Positions 10,471 through 20,599 of a DNA stretch of 64,000 nucleotides are shown here, piece by piece. The notes beneath the pieces were generated by a model, which ran no database searches, was not told where the DNA came from, and saw only the letters and a list, made by a program, of their open reading frames with translations. Made by a program: the position numbers and the translations under genes. Numbering within the stretch: position 1 is the stretch's first letter; every line of letters begins with the position of its first letter. The DNA comes from Rhipidocladum racemiflorum (Eukaryota; Streptophyta; Magnoliopsida; Poales; Poaceae), in NCBI GenBank assembly GCA_036346355.1, contig CM070569.1, positions 86,372,753 through 86,436,752 of the forward strand, read 5' to 3'.

Positions 10471-11630
10471 TCTTTTGCAAGTTTGATCTCTATCTGAACG
10501 AAATTTAAAATCTAGTCTTTTCTCGATCACGATATGCACCTATCGCAGTCCTATATCACGATATATGACAAGTGTCACCTTCTAATCCTTCCGCGATTGA
10601 GAAAGAAGCTAGATTTGTAATTTTATTTGGATAAAAACTTAACTTGCAAAAGTATTAGGCCAAGGAAAAAAAACATAAAAACTCATTTTTGGAAGGTCCT
10701 TTTCTGTGGAGTTAATTAAGGCTGTGCGTGGCCTATGGGCATTTCGGTCGGTCAACAATGGAACGGTCCATGCCTTGCTCCGAAGGAACTTGGTGGAGAA
10801 GAAAACCCCGACGGGATCGTGACGCGTGCGCGGGATCGCGACGGGAACTTGGCAGCTGTTTCGTTGCAGCTTCGTGGTGTTTGTCTCAGCTTGGCCTCCT
10901 TCGGGAAGACGAGACGGGACCCGGTAGATGGAAACCACCGGTGAAGGGATTCCCTCTATTTCTGCACACGGGATTCTGCTACGCATGCACTCCATTTTCC
11001 AACACCGGCGAGAAAAGCGTCCTAGGCATAGGGTGGAATTTTAGCTCGAGGCTCGAGGCTCGGCTCGGGCTCGCCCGAGCCTACCGCCTGGCTCGCTTGG
11101 TCAACGAGCCGAGCCCGAGCCAGCTCGTGAGCGGCTCGTTAGGCTCGACAGTCATTCAGTCATATAAGGTATGAATTCACAATATAGTAATCAGTATACC
11201 CAATACTAGACATCTAATGAGCAATGCTTGTCTTACCTTACTTTTTGAGTTTACTATTCTTAGTACTTCAAATGTTTTGTATTGGGTCTACTGATTACTT
11301 TTGCACAGATAAAAGTAAGCGGGGTATTCTTTTTCCAGATTACATGTTTGCAGTTTTATAAACTGAAAGTGCAGTCTAACCATCTGTGCTTTAAAAGGCG
11401 TCCCATAAATGCGAAATTGCTTCTTGATATCTCCACCAAATCTATAATGAGCAAGTTATTCTGATTTCTAACCTCTCCCTTAAATTTACATTCAAGCAGC
11501 CAACAAGTTCCATACTGAACTGAAAAAAGAGCCCGTGCCCCGTGGTGACCAGCCTCCAACTGAAGTTCATTAGTGAGCTCGAACCGACCGCCAAAACTCA
11601 CCTGGAGGCAGGTCTGATGGAGGCCAATAG

Positions 11631-11677
11631 GGAGAGAGAGAGAGAGAGAGAGAGAGAGGAGGAGGAGGAGGAGGAGG
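11631..11677. repeat. (GA)n followed by (GGA)n microsatellite
   Basis: About 27 bases of GA dinucleotides pass into GGA trinucleotides inside the hAT element. Confidence 0.95.
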
Positions 11678-12095
11678 ATTCTGAAGGGGTTGGACCGCCG
11701 GACCGGTGGAGGGATGGAGGCTTGGAGCCGCTCGGGGGTTCGGGCGCTCAGGGGACGGGGCGGCGGGGCGGAGCCGCGGAGCAGCCGGGGCCAGGGGACG
11801 AGGGGAGGCGGCAAGCCGGCGAGGCGATGGGGCCGGGTCGCCGGGGGAGGCGATGGGACCGGGTCGCCGGCTGGAGCCAGGGAGCGACGGAGTCAGGGGC
11901 CGAATCGGAGAGGCGCTCGCCGCCGCCGCCGAAGCCCTGAAGCCGGCCGCCGCCGAACCCTAGAGGAGGCTGGAGCCTAAGAACGATGAGAATGGATGGA
12001 GGAGCTTCATTTTTTTTGTGAGAATGAAGTGTATTTGGGCCCTCGCCAGTGCCCTTGTTGGCCGGCTCGCGAGCCACGTTAAGCCGACTCGAGGC

Positions 12096-12241
12096 TATAT
12101 GCAACGAGCCGGGCTCGGCTCGGCTCGAAAACTGGCGAGCTCGACCGAGCCGAGCCGAGCTCAATATTGAGCTCGATATATGCAACGAGCCGGGCTCGGC
12201 TCGGCTCGAAAACTGGCGAGCTCGACCGAGCCGAGCCGAGC
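12096..12241. repeat. 81-bp subterminal tandem duplication in the hAT element
   Basis: The unit TATATGCAACGAGCCGGGCT... through CGAGCCGAGCC occurs twice (offset 81 bp) with almost no change. This doubles the GAGCC-type motif array at the right end. Confidence 0.9.
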
Positions 12242-12354
12242 CCGCCTCGATTCCACCCCCTACCTAGGCAGCGGCTTTTCGATACTCGAGGGTACAGGAC
12301 GCAGCGCGAGAAATGTACGGTGCGTGCCCCTAGCGTTGTGTATACTAAGGCCAT

Positions 12355-12625
12355 GGCCCAGTTCATTTCAGCTTCTGGATTATGGATTTTGGATTATGGG
12401 AGAAGCTACTTCTGATTATGGGAGAATCAAACTGAGTTAACTATGACTTCTAGGTTTCGGACCGAGCTGGCAAGAATCAGCAAGAATCTGTGAGAATCAG
12501 GTTTCAGCCAGATTCTAATTCTATTCAGAAAACAACTTCTGATTCTCAGAGAAGCTGTCCAGAATCCTCTCGTTCAGTAAATAATCCGCTTTTTTTTTAA
12601 AGCAGAAGCTGAAACGAACGGGGCC
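12355..12625. mobile_element. MITE with GGCCC...GGGCC ends (copy 1)
   Basis: The left end GGCCCAGTTCATTTCAGCTT and the right end, whose complement begins GGCCCCGTTCGTTTCAGCTT, form inverted repeats of more than 20 bp. The interior is AT-rich. The GGCCC/GTTCGTTT terminus is common in hAT-like MITEs of cereals. The exact target duplication is obscured by the adjoining second element. Confidence 0.7.
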
Positions 12626-13029
12626 CATGTTTGTTTTGGTTTTGGCTTTTGATTTAAAGCTAGATTTTTAATTTAATGAGCTTTTAAGCTATTTGCTTTT
12701 AAGCTAAGACATGTTGTTTGATATCTTGGCTTATTAATGGGTTAGATGGTACAGTTTATAGATGAAAAATCTAAAATACCCTAAATGAGATGGTGGATGA
12801 ATTCTCGATTTATATATGATGGTATTTGGTGGGTAATTTTGGAGACTTTTAGTGGCAAAGGGTTATTTCATTAAAAAAAAGCCCAAAAAAGCTCCTCTTG
12901 TCTGACTTTTGGCTTATAGTTATACATGAGCTTTTGGCTTTTTTAAAGCCCGGCTTAAAAGCCAGTCGTTTGTTTCGGCTTAGGTTTTCTGGCTTTTAAG
13001 CCGATGAAAAAGCCGAAACAAACAGGGCC
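12622..13029. mobile_element. MITE with GGCCC...GGGCC ends (copy 2)
   Basis: The left end GGCCCATGTTTGTTTTGGTT and the right end, whose complement begins GGCCCTGTTTGTTTCGGCTT, are inverted repeats. It shares the GGCC junction with the MITE on its left. It is AAGCTTTTGG-rich and non-coding. Confidence 0.7.
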
Positions 13030-13035
13030 TAAGTA

Positions 13036-13270
13036 CTCCCTCTGTCCCACAAAGAGTGCATTTCTAGTGTTCAAAATTTGTCCCACAAAGAGTGCATCTT
13101 TAGTCCGTAGGGCCCAGCTGTAAGTATATGCATGCTCATTTAAGTGCATGTGAAAACCGAAGTACCAGCATGCTTGTGTATGGAGTAATGATGATCACAT
13201 TAGTAATTTACATTGCACACTAATCTGTCTTCAAAAACCTAGAAATGCACTCTTTGTGGGACGGAGGGAG
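13036..13270. mobile_element. Stowaway MITE, 235 bp, TA target duplication
   Basis: CTCCCTCTGTCCCACAAAGA at the left is matched by TCTTTGTGGGACGGAGGGAG at the right, flanked by TA on both sides (13034-13035, 13271-13272). This is the classic cereal Stowaway/Tc1-mariner structure. The first about 30 bases of the left terminus are also repeated once internally near 13,070. Confidence 0.92.
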
Positions 13271-13444
13271 TAGTATATATGTGAGATGGTTAAAAAAAGT
13301 AATTCATGTGTTTGATTACTTGAACGAAATTATCACATCCTCGATCAAGTGATATAAATTTAAGGTATATTCCATATAAATACTAAACCATTCTATTCAC
13401 TCAAAATAATAGAATCTAATGGTACAAGATCATCCTATCATATT

Positions 13445-13685
13445 CGGGTCCTGTTTGGTACGGTTCCAGATTCTAGTAGAATCAAAAACGGTTCCAGAAT
13501 TTTGGTAGAAAAGTTTCAGGTAAGATTCTGTGAATTGGGTGGAATGAGGTTGAGACTGATTCAGCCATAGAATGGAAAAAGAAGAAACGTTCCGAGGAGA
13601 ATCGTTCTGAGCTTTAGTCTGTTTGGTTGGGTTTCTTTCAGAATCTAATAGAAACTGCTCGGTTTCAAGTTACCCAACGAGGCCT
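13445..13685. mobile_element. Degenerate MITE candidate
   Basis: GGGTCCTGTTTGGTACGGTT at the left and a right end whose complement starts GGCCTCGTTGGGTAACTTGA resemble weak inverted termini of the same GGCC/GTTTGG style as the neighbouring MITEs. Similarity is low and no duplication is visible. Confidence 0.35.
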
Positions 13686-14180
13686 TAATCTTATCTTATC
13701 AATCAAACACCCTTATTTGCTTCTTTTTTTTGTCCTCGGGTTAGGTAGGAGGGGTGTTTGGGAGGCCGATCGGATCCGGTTTTTTTGCTTGGGTTCGAAG
13801 CAAAGGGTCCCCTTTTAGCAGTTGGATCTGCTCGGGATCCAACCCGATTAACAAATTTTTGGTGACGCCTTCCTTTTGTTAGGACATACTATGCCTGTAC
13901 CTCACGGTTACATTGATTAGCACAAAATATGCTTTGTTTTTTTTTAACCTTTTTACCCAATCGACTTTTTGGGATAATAGAGAAGTTCGAGACATTGATT
14001 AGTAGTAGGTTTTGCTACGAAGATAAGCGCGGCGCATGCTGCGCGTGTGAATGAAAAACGAATTTGTGTTTTTTTTCGAAGAAAAAATAGAACAAGATGT
14101 ATTTTCTAAATTTTTGGAGGGTTTTTTGGAGCGTTTTTTTGGAAAAAAAAATTTTGGGAAAAAAAGTCTAGAGATAGAGG
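13686..14180. other. Intergenic stretch, nothing recognised
   Basis: No inverted termini, credible gene or tandem repeat could be supported here. T-runs and short frames only. Confidence 0.5.
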
Positions 14181-14660
14181 CTAGAGCTGTACACAAATTT
14201 CTGTTGACGAGAATATTTTTTTCGTGAAAAACGGAGAAATGACTATGTTCCGGAAATTATTAGAAATACGAACCTTCTTTTGTCAAAAGTCCACAGATAG
14301 AGTTGTACACAAATTTATGTTGACGAAAATATTTTTTTTGGGAAAAACGGAGAAAGGAAGTATTAGAGATGCGAACCTTCTTTTGTCAGATAGAGCTGTA
14401 CACAAATTTCTGTTGACGGGGAAATTTTTTTTGGGAAAAACATAGAAAGGACCATGTTCCGAAAATTATTAGAGATGCGAACCCTCTTTTGTCGAGTGTA
14501 ACACTCTATGCGTTCACCGAGTAATAATATATGTTTCGAAAAAAAAGTCTAAATATTAGAGATCGAATTGGGGAAAAAAAAGTCTAGACATAGAGCCGTA
14601 CACATATTTCTGTTGACGAAAATATTTTTTTCAGGAAAAACGGAGAAAAGACCTGGATGT
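14181..14660 (+). repeat. Degenerate minisatellite, about 100-bp unit
   Basis: Four units start with AGAG(C/T)(T/C)GTACACA and contain TTTCTGTTGACG, then GGAAAAACGGAGAAA (about 14181, 14297, 14392 and 14593). Spacing varies because of indels. The last unit continues into GGACCTGATCGCTATCC and matches the single-copy relative at 841-1175. Confidence 0.75.
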
Positions 14661-14845
14661 AAGAGACGGGGACCTATTTATTACATTTTTGGACCTGATC
14701 GCTATCCCGAAAAATTAGAAAAGGGCTCGTCCGCGATTTGTATTTAGCGGTGGATTTTTCCGTAAAGTAACAAACCATAGGCCTAAATGCGATTTCGAAA
14801 CGTTATTCTTACCCTCACAAAAAATCGCGAAGGACCTCTTTGTAA

Positions 14846-15056
14846 CTCACAAGGACCTATCCGTAATTCGAAGAAAAGGGAGGGACTTTTTCGCAAATCG
14901 GCAGGGGGTGACGTGGATGGGCTGAGGGCTTTGGGAGTGTAGGCCTTATAAGAGGTGTAGTACTCACAAGGACCTATCCGTAATTTGAAGAAAAGGGAGG
15001 GATTTTTTCGCAAATCGACAGGAGGTGGCGTGGATGGGCTGAGGGCTCTGGGAGTC
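14846..15056 (+). repeat. 117-bp tandem duplication
   Basis: CTCACAAGGACCTATCCGTA through GGGCTGAGGGCT is present at 14846 and 14963 with few changes. It links the minisatellite to the displaced end of duplicated block B. Confidence 0.85.
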
Positions 15057-15388
15057 TAGTCCACCGTACAAACGACATCAAACGGCAATATACCGCATGA
15101 CCACCTACCATTAGGTCGGCTCGAATTCCATGGGATACGGTTCTTTTCGTAATTTTTTATCGAAATCAGAGTCAAATACAAATAGTACTGGATACGAATA
15201 CGTCACGAATAATATTAATTAGGAATTCGAAACGAATATAGAGTAGAATCGATACGGTACCAATATTTTTTTATCAGATATCGTGCGAATATAGATACAA
15301 CATATAGCACATATATAGCAATGATTAATCAACCGTATGAGTTCAACATGCAACATGATTATCGCAATTTAACAAGTTATCTTTTCAG
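15050..15388. repeat. Displaced distal part of duplicated block B
   Basis: Collinear match to 4780-5140: AAACGACATCAAACGGCAAT, AAATAGTACTGGATACGAA, ATGATTAATCAACC and the terminal T-run with CAGG all occur in the same order. It shows that the original duplication was longer and was later separated from gene 2 by the transposon cluster at about 10,930-15,050. Confidence 0.75.
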
Positions 15389-15689
15389 GTAGTCCAACAA
15401 AGATGCAAAAGTATCAAATATTCCTTTATGTTTTGAAAAAACAGGTATTCATGTGGGTAAGTGAAAGTATATTCTTACATATTAAGCTCTGGCATGGCAG
15501 ACACCGGCCGACAGGATGGTGGATGGCCAAGCTTGGCCTATTTGGCTGGGCAATTGAAACTGTTAGAATATGAAGTGTAAATTTATGTTAGAATATGAAG
15601 TGTATATCTCACCACCTGGTTATCTTCATTTCTCTTCCAGATGAAATCCCATTTTGATTCTAAAGGGAGCACTTTAGGAGGTGTTCGAT
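15389..15689. other. Intergenic stretch, nothing recognised
   Basis: About 300 bases between the duplicated block and the copia remnant. One short direct repeat (GTTAGAATATGAAGTGTA) at about 15,560-15,605; otherwise nothing. Confidence 0.5.
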
Positions 15690-16781
15690 CAACATGATAA
15701 AAAAAACTTTCCTCTAATTAAGCGAGCGCAATTCTGTTTCAATTGCTTCTTTCCATTTGACCCAATCTAAGCACTTCTAGCACTCTGCCATGGACTTTGG
15801 TTCTAGATCCAGTTCAAGATTTTTAGCAATTTTAGACGCAAAATAAATATCGACAATTGTAGTCTTTCTCTTATATAATTCTCCTGAATCCACATAATTG
15901 GTGGATATCTCTTCATTTATTTCTTCTATCTCGTGATTTCCCATAACGATGGAATTTGGGTATTCCGATATCCCAGCATTAGATTGTGCACGCAAATGCA
16001 CGCTGTGATTATCATCTTCAGGATGGGTCACTTTAGGGATATTACCATCTTTAGGATGGCTCACTTCAGGGATTTTCTCAACATCAGGTTGAGCTTCTTC
16101 CACTATAACAAGTAGTAACCACATTTAATCAGTCCTCTGTTTATGTGGACGTCTCTACGAAATTGAGTCACGTGCACCTAGAGGCCTCCCCCTCTTTTTA
16201 TCATGAGGGGCAAGAGTGGGTTGAATATCCTTCTAGGGTATTTCCACTCTTTCAGGTGCATTTACTGCAAGTATATGAGATTTTGTCACCACCTTATGAT
16301 CATTGAATGCATCTGGTAGATTATTAGCTATTTGTTGCAGATTTATTATCCTTCGAACTTCAAGTTCAGTTTCTTTAGTACTAGGATCTAAGTACTAAAT
16401 GCTAGTGACATTCTAATCAATTTTTCGACATTCTTTAATGTGATACTTATCTCCCCATAATGCCAGAAAATTATCCTCATCAAAAATACAATCAGCGTAC
16501 CGAGCTGTGAACAGATCCCCTATCATAGGCTCAATGTATTTAATTATCGACAGAGATTCATAATTTACATAGATCCCCAACTTTCGATGAGGGCCCATGA
16601 TGATACGCTATGGTGGAGAGATTGGCACGTATACAACACAACCAAATTTTTGCAGATGAAAAATACTTGGTTCTTTTCCACGCACTATCTGCAATGGAGA
16701 AATTTCATGATATGCAATTGGTCTAAGTTGAATTAATGCTACAGCATGCAGCACTGCATGGCCCCAACAGCTGGTGGGTAA
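15690..16781 (-). pseudogene. Old Ty1/copia pol fragment, integrase end to RT start
   Basis: On the minus strand, CWGHAVLHAAALIQLRPIAY is followed by the integrase C-terminal stretch, including PHRKLGIYVNYES, SIIKYIEPMIGDLFTARYAD and CIFDEDNF. Then come the linker and the start of the RT entry region (ELDLEPKSMAEC). Stops interrupt the frame (for example just before MGPHRK). It continues the integrase at 25881-26523 once the inserted element between them is removed. Confidence 0.85.
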
Positions 16782-17663
16782 TCTACTGTGAAATCATGTG
16801 CTGAAAAATTGGCTTTGAACTGAAAAATTAACTTAGATTTGAATTTGCAAAATGTGTTTGTTCATGTGTTTTGACAATTGACAAGAAACAGTAAGTTTTG
16901 CCTTGGCGCCGGACCAATCCTAAAGAAAACAGTAAGTTTCCCATCTACGACGGACAAACTTTCTTGGTCCTTTGTAAACATGCTTTTTGACAACCTCTTT
17001 CTCCTATGTACAACGGACAAAGTTTTTGGGTCTGTCGTGAACGTGTTTTTGAGCTCATGAGTCGAACTCAATCTTCCAAGAAACCAGTAAGTTTTGCATG
17101 TACGGCGGACAAACTTCTTTGGTCAGTCGTGAATGGCTTTTTGAGGATTGATTTCGCATGTACAACGGACAAAGTTTTTGGGTCCGTTGTGAACGTGTTT
17201 TCACCGGAATGTTTTCTTCTTGAACCGAGAGTTTCACATGTACGCGGACAGAGATTTATTGTCCGTCTTTAATGGACTTTTTCTAGGTTTTTTATTTCGT
17301 GTACGTTGTGAACGTGTTTTGCTCGGCTTGGATGTTTTGCAAGAATTGAAATGGTTTGACCTTGAGATTATGAAATTTGTGATGATTTCATGATGTGTGT
17401 TTTGAAATGGACTTTATGCAATGCTCATGTGAGTAGTTGCATGGATTGACATTGAGTCAAGTCGTGGACTTGTGCTCGGAATCGTTTTGTGATTTGTTCA
17501 TGTGCAGGTATTGCTCGAAGACGAATGTGGTCGATGACGGGACTGGAACTAGGTTCATGGAGGAACTGAGGTTCGGGACTAGGTTCAGGAGGAACTGAGG
17601 TCTTGGTGGTCAAGGATGTCATGCGGGACGTTCGGGCTAAGAGAATGGTGCACATGAAGAATG

Positions 17664-17792
17664 GTTAGTCACGTGAGAATGGCAGGAGGTCATTCGCGTG
17701 CAAAGTGTTAGTCACGTGAGTATGGCAGGTGGCCATACGCGTGCAAAGTGTTAGTCACGTGAGTATGGTAGGGTTGCCATATGCGTGCAAGA
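17664..17792 (+). promoter_or_regulatory. Three tandem 43-bp G-box repeats in LTR U3
   Basis: Units start at 17664, 17707 and 17750 (and at 24981 onward in the 3' LTR). Each carries GTTAGTCACGTGAG and ends CGCGTGCAA. Within units 2 and 3, GAGTATGG and CCATA(C/T)GCGTG form an inverted repeat around a short spacer. CACGTG is the core plant bZIP/bHLH G-box. Sireviruses are known for palindromic repeats in this part of the LTR. Confidence 0.7.
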
Positions 17793-17889
17793 GTTGTACT
17801 CGGCCAGGTTGGGCCAAGTAGAGTTGTGTTGGATACGGATTCCTTCTAGGGAATAGGAATCGTATTCAGAACTCCTTGTGGGTTGGTGC

Positions 17890-17899
17890 TTTAAATAGG
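17890..17899 (+). promoter_or_regulatory. TATA box of the SIRE-like LTR
   Basis: TTTAAATAGG lies downstream of the G-box repeats in the 5' LTR and is preserved in the 3' LTR (about 25,207-25,216). Transcription would start about 30 bp further on. Confidence 0.55.
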
Positions 17900-18558
17900 T
17901 GGGGGGTCTCCTGTTGAAAGGTATCAAGTAGAGCTGAGCGCATCAAGCCTTGATCTTGGTTTTAGGGTTTGTACTCTTTTGATGAGAGTATTTTAGACAA
18001 GAAATAAAGATCAATTCTTCCAAGATTTTTATGCTACAAGAACCACGTCGCTACAGTGTTTTCTGTTTTGGTTCTTGTTTGCATGCTTGTTCTAAATCTA
18101 GATTGGTTTTTGATCGTTGAGTTTCATCTTGATTTGATCCATCAAAAACCGTTCTAGGGTATTGATTTAGAGTTTCTCAAAGTCTAGTTGATTAATCTTT
18201 TGAAGATCTTGTTTAATCTTGAAGTTTTGATTAGATTGATTCTCGTCAAGTTCTGAAACAGCAAGCTTGCGAAGCTTAAAACTTTTGATCCGTAAGTCCG
18301 ATCGAGCTGATTCTTTTTGGGTTCGGTTCGTACTGGAATCTAGTTTCTTGTGTCCAAATTTCAGATCGATCCTACGGTTGGATCTCCGGGAATTCGCGTT
18401 TTACTAAACCTCTGTCTTTCTGTTTTTATCGAAAACGAAGCAATTATTTGGTTCTGTTTTGGGGTGAACTTTTAATAGATTAAGAATTTGGTTTTAGCTT
18501 CCGCACAATCATTCACCCCCCCTCTGATTGCTATATTCGTATTCTTCGATCCTACAAG

Positions 18559-18570
18559 TGGTATCAGAGC
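18559..18570 (+). other. Primer binding site (initiator tRNA-Met type)
   Basis: TGGTATCAGAGC lies two bases after the LTR end and is complementary to the 3' end of plant initiator methionine tRNA, the standard copia primer. Confidence 0.93.
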
Positions 18571-18608
18571 GAGGTTTTTCTAATCTATCTTAACCGGTGA
18601 TTAGATTA

Positions 18609-20572
18609 ATGGATCGTTATTCGACAAAACCGTGTGTGTTCGATGGTGTTGATTTTCAGTTTTGGAAGGCCAAGATGGAGGCGTTCATCCAAGCACAAGG
18701 CTTCACAATTTGGGAGAAGGTGTACAAGCCATACCAAGTCCCTGCAAACGACAACGTCAACGACACTAATCGCACACATGTTGAAGCAAACAAAGAAGGC
18801 GCCGCAACTTGATCATCCAAGGCTTGGGACGCAGCGACTTTGATCGTGTGGTTCATCTTCGATCCGCATATGAGGTATGGAAATCTCTTTGTGATTACCA
18901 TGAAGGTTCTAACACTGTCAAAGAGGTTCGCCAAGATATTTACAAAAAAGAATACATGCGTTTTGAGATGAAACCTAGTGAATCTGTAGATGACTTCTTT
19001 GCACGTTTCAATAAAATTCTTAGCAATCTACGTCTTTGTTGGAGTTAGCTACACTGATGCTGAAAATGCTCGACAATTGCTTAGTGCTTTGGACATGTCA
19101 GTGTGGGAGATGAAAGTAACATCTATACAAGAATCTACTACCATGAGCACACTCACATTAGATGTTCTTTACTCTATGTTGAAAACTCATGAGTTGGATG
19201 TTCTTGCCAGGAAGGGTAACATTAAATCAATTGCTTTGATCTCTAACCCTAACATGTCAAATGCAAATTCTTCTTCTAGCTTTGCCTTGTCTTCCATGTC
19301 TTCTTTAACAGATGAGCAACTTGAAGAGTTTCGTTAAGATGATCTGGCACTACTCTCTTCTCGCTTTAACAAAGCTTTGCAGAATGTAAGAATGAGAAAG
19401 AGAGGTGGTCCTCCAAGATGCTATGAGTGTGGTGACCTCAACCATATTCGCACAAATTGTCCTAAGCTTGCAGGAAAAACATCAAAGGAGGAGAAAGACA
19501 ACGACAGAAGGAATGAGAAGAAAAGGTTCTCGTCAAATGATAGGAAGAAGAAGAGCTTCATCAACCGCAAGGTGGTTCACCGAGTTCTTTCCGCTCTTGA
19601 ACAAGTCAATTTGAGCGATGTGGACTCGGAGAGCAGCGAAGATGATGTAACTCCAAGCAAGCATGATTTGATAGGATTATGTCTCATGGCAAGCAGCAAG
19701 GATAGCTTCACCGAGGACGACCACGACAGCGACTTCAATGAGGTAGATCCCTCTTATGATGAATTAGCTATTGCTGTTGCTCGTCTTGGAAAATTGCTTG
19801 ACAAACGTGATAAGAAAATTAAGAAACATGATTTCATTATTGAATCATTGAATGCTGAAATTGCTAGACTTAAGACTTTGATTCCTAGTGATGATACTTG
19901 CAAATCATGTGACTTAATTTACAATGAGCTCACCTTGCTTAGGAAAGAACATGCTCTTTTGTTGCATCTAAATGAGAAAAATGAGAAACATGTTGTACAT
20001 GCTAGCTGTTCCAATCGATGATTTGCATAGTTCAACTTCTTGTTCTAAATGCTCAACTCTTGAATTAAAATTGAAAGATGCAAATGCTAGAGTTTCTCAA
20101 TTAATCGATAATTTGCTTTCACATGAAATTCTCTCATGCTCAACTTGTCGCAAGCAAAAGGAAAAGTAGATGTTCCTGCAATAATTGTTTAACTCTTGCT
20201 AAGAAAGTTGATTACTTGCAAAATTCTTTGGAACGTTTCACTAATGGCAAGAAGAAGTTGAACATGATTTTGGATCAATCTAAGGTTAGCACAAACAAGA
20301 GAGGTTTAGGTTTTGATCCTTATGCCACATATGAAACTAAACCTCAGATCGTTGTTCGTGCTCCTTGCAAAATTGAGTTATCTAATGAGCCTAAGAAAAT
20401 TGCTTTTCAATCTGTGGTTTTTTATCTTCTACTATGATGAATGCAAAATGTGCTTTTACTGTTAAAGCTAAACATCATGTCAAGTACACTTGCACTCATT
20501 GTGGTAGAGATGGACACTTAGTAGATTTTTGCTTTAGACTAGCCAAACAAAGAAAAGAAGGAAAGAACTGAG
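18609..20572 (+). pseudogene. Copia gag, frameshifted
   Basis: ATG at 18609 opens a gag beginning MDRYSTKPCVFDG, with the usual FDG...FWKAKMEAF start. The frame shifts near 18,800 and again near 19,035, and a stop interrupts at 19,335. A CCHC knuckle CYECGDLNHIRTNC lies at about 19,420-19,460. Long Lys/Glu-rich stretches follow (about 19,750-20,010, coiled-coil-like), then a second CCHC knuckle CTHCGRDGHLVDFC near 20,490-20,530. A large gag with coiled coils fits SIRE elements. At least four lesions make it non-functional. Confidence 0.88.
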
Positions 20573-20599
20573 GCTAGGTCAAATTTCAGCAAAGCACAT

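Larger units (their letters stand above)
7489..10930. repeat. Duplicated block B carrying CYP72A gene 2
   Basis: This is the partner of block A and is collinear with it. Indels against block A include about 110 bp extra downstream of the gene (about 7670-7790), about 190 bp less in intron 1, and a 99-bp tandem duplication upstream. The orientation is direct, which fits unequal crossing-over or a similar local duplication. Confidence 0.8.
11029..12262. mobile_element. Non-autonomous hAT element, 1,234 bp, TSD CCTAGGCA
   Basis: Ends read TAGGGTGGAAT and ATTCCACCCCCTA, and an identical 8-bp CCTAGGCA flanks both sides (11021-11028 and 12263-12270). Eight-base duplications and this terminus type are diagnostic of hAT. 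Both subterminal regions are packed with GAGCC/CTCGGCT motifs, typical of transposase-binding arrays. The interior (11,530-11,990) is strongly GC-rich, with a GA microsatellite and Gly/Arg- or Pro/Ser-rich frames. None of these resembles a hAT transposase, so the element depends on a source elsewhere. Confidence 0.9.
16787..18556 (+). repeat. 5' LTR of the SIRE-like element
   Basis: 1,770 bp, starting TGTGAAATC and ending ATCCTACA just before the PBS. Its first about 760 bp, absent from the 3' LTR, contain four to five degenerate repeats of the form ACGGACAAAGTTTTTGGGTC...GTGAACGTGTTTT. Confidence 0.9.

Noticed and set aside
11542..11980. Gly/Arg-rich and Pro/Ser-rich frames inside the hAT element
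   Set aside because: Composition-driven frames over GC-rich and GA-repeat DNA; no transposase or known domain.
16413..16598. Independent small gene on the minus strand
   Set aside because: The frame is part of the old copia integrase C-terminus (LGIYV...GDLFTARYAD) and continues into neighbouring frames.
18559..18570. tRNA-like sequence
   Set aside because: Only the 12-base complement of a tRNA 3' end; it is the copia primer binding site, not a tRNA gene.
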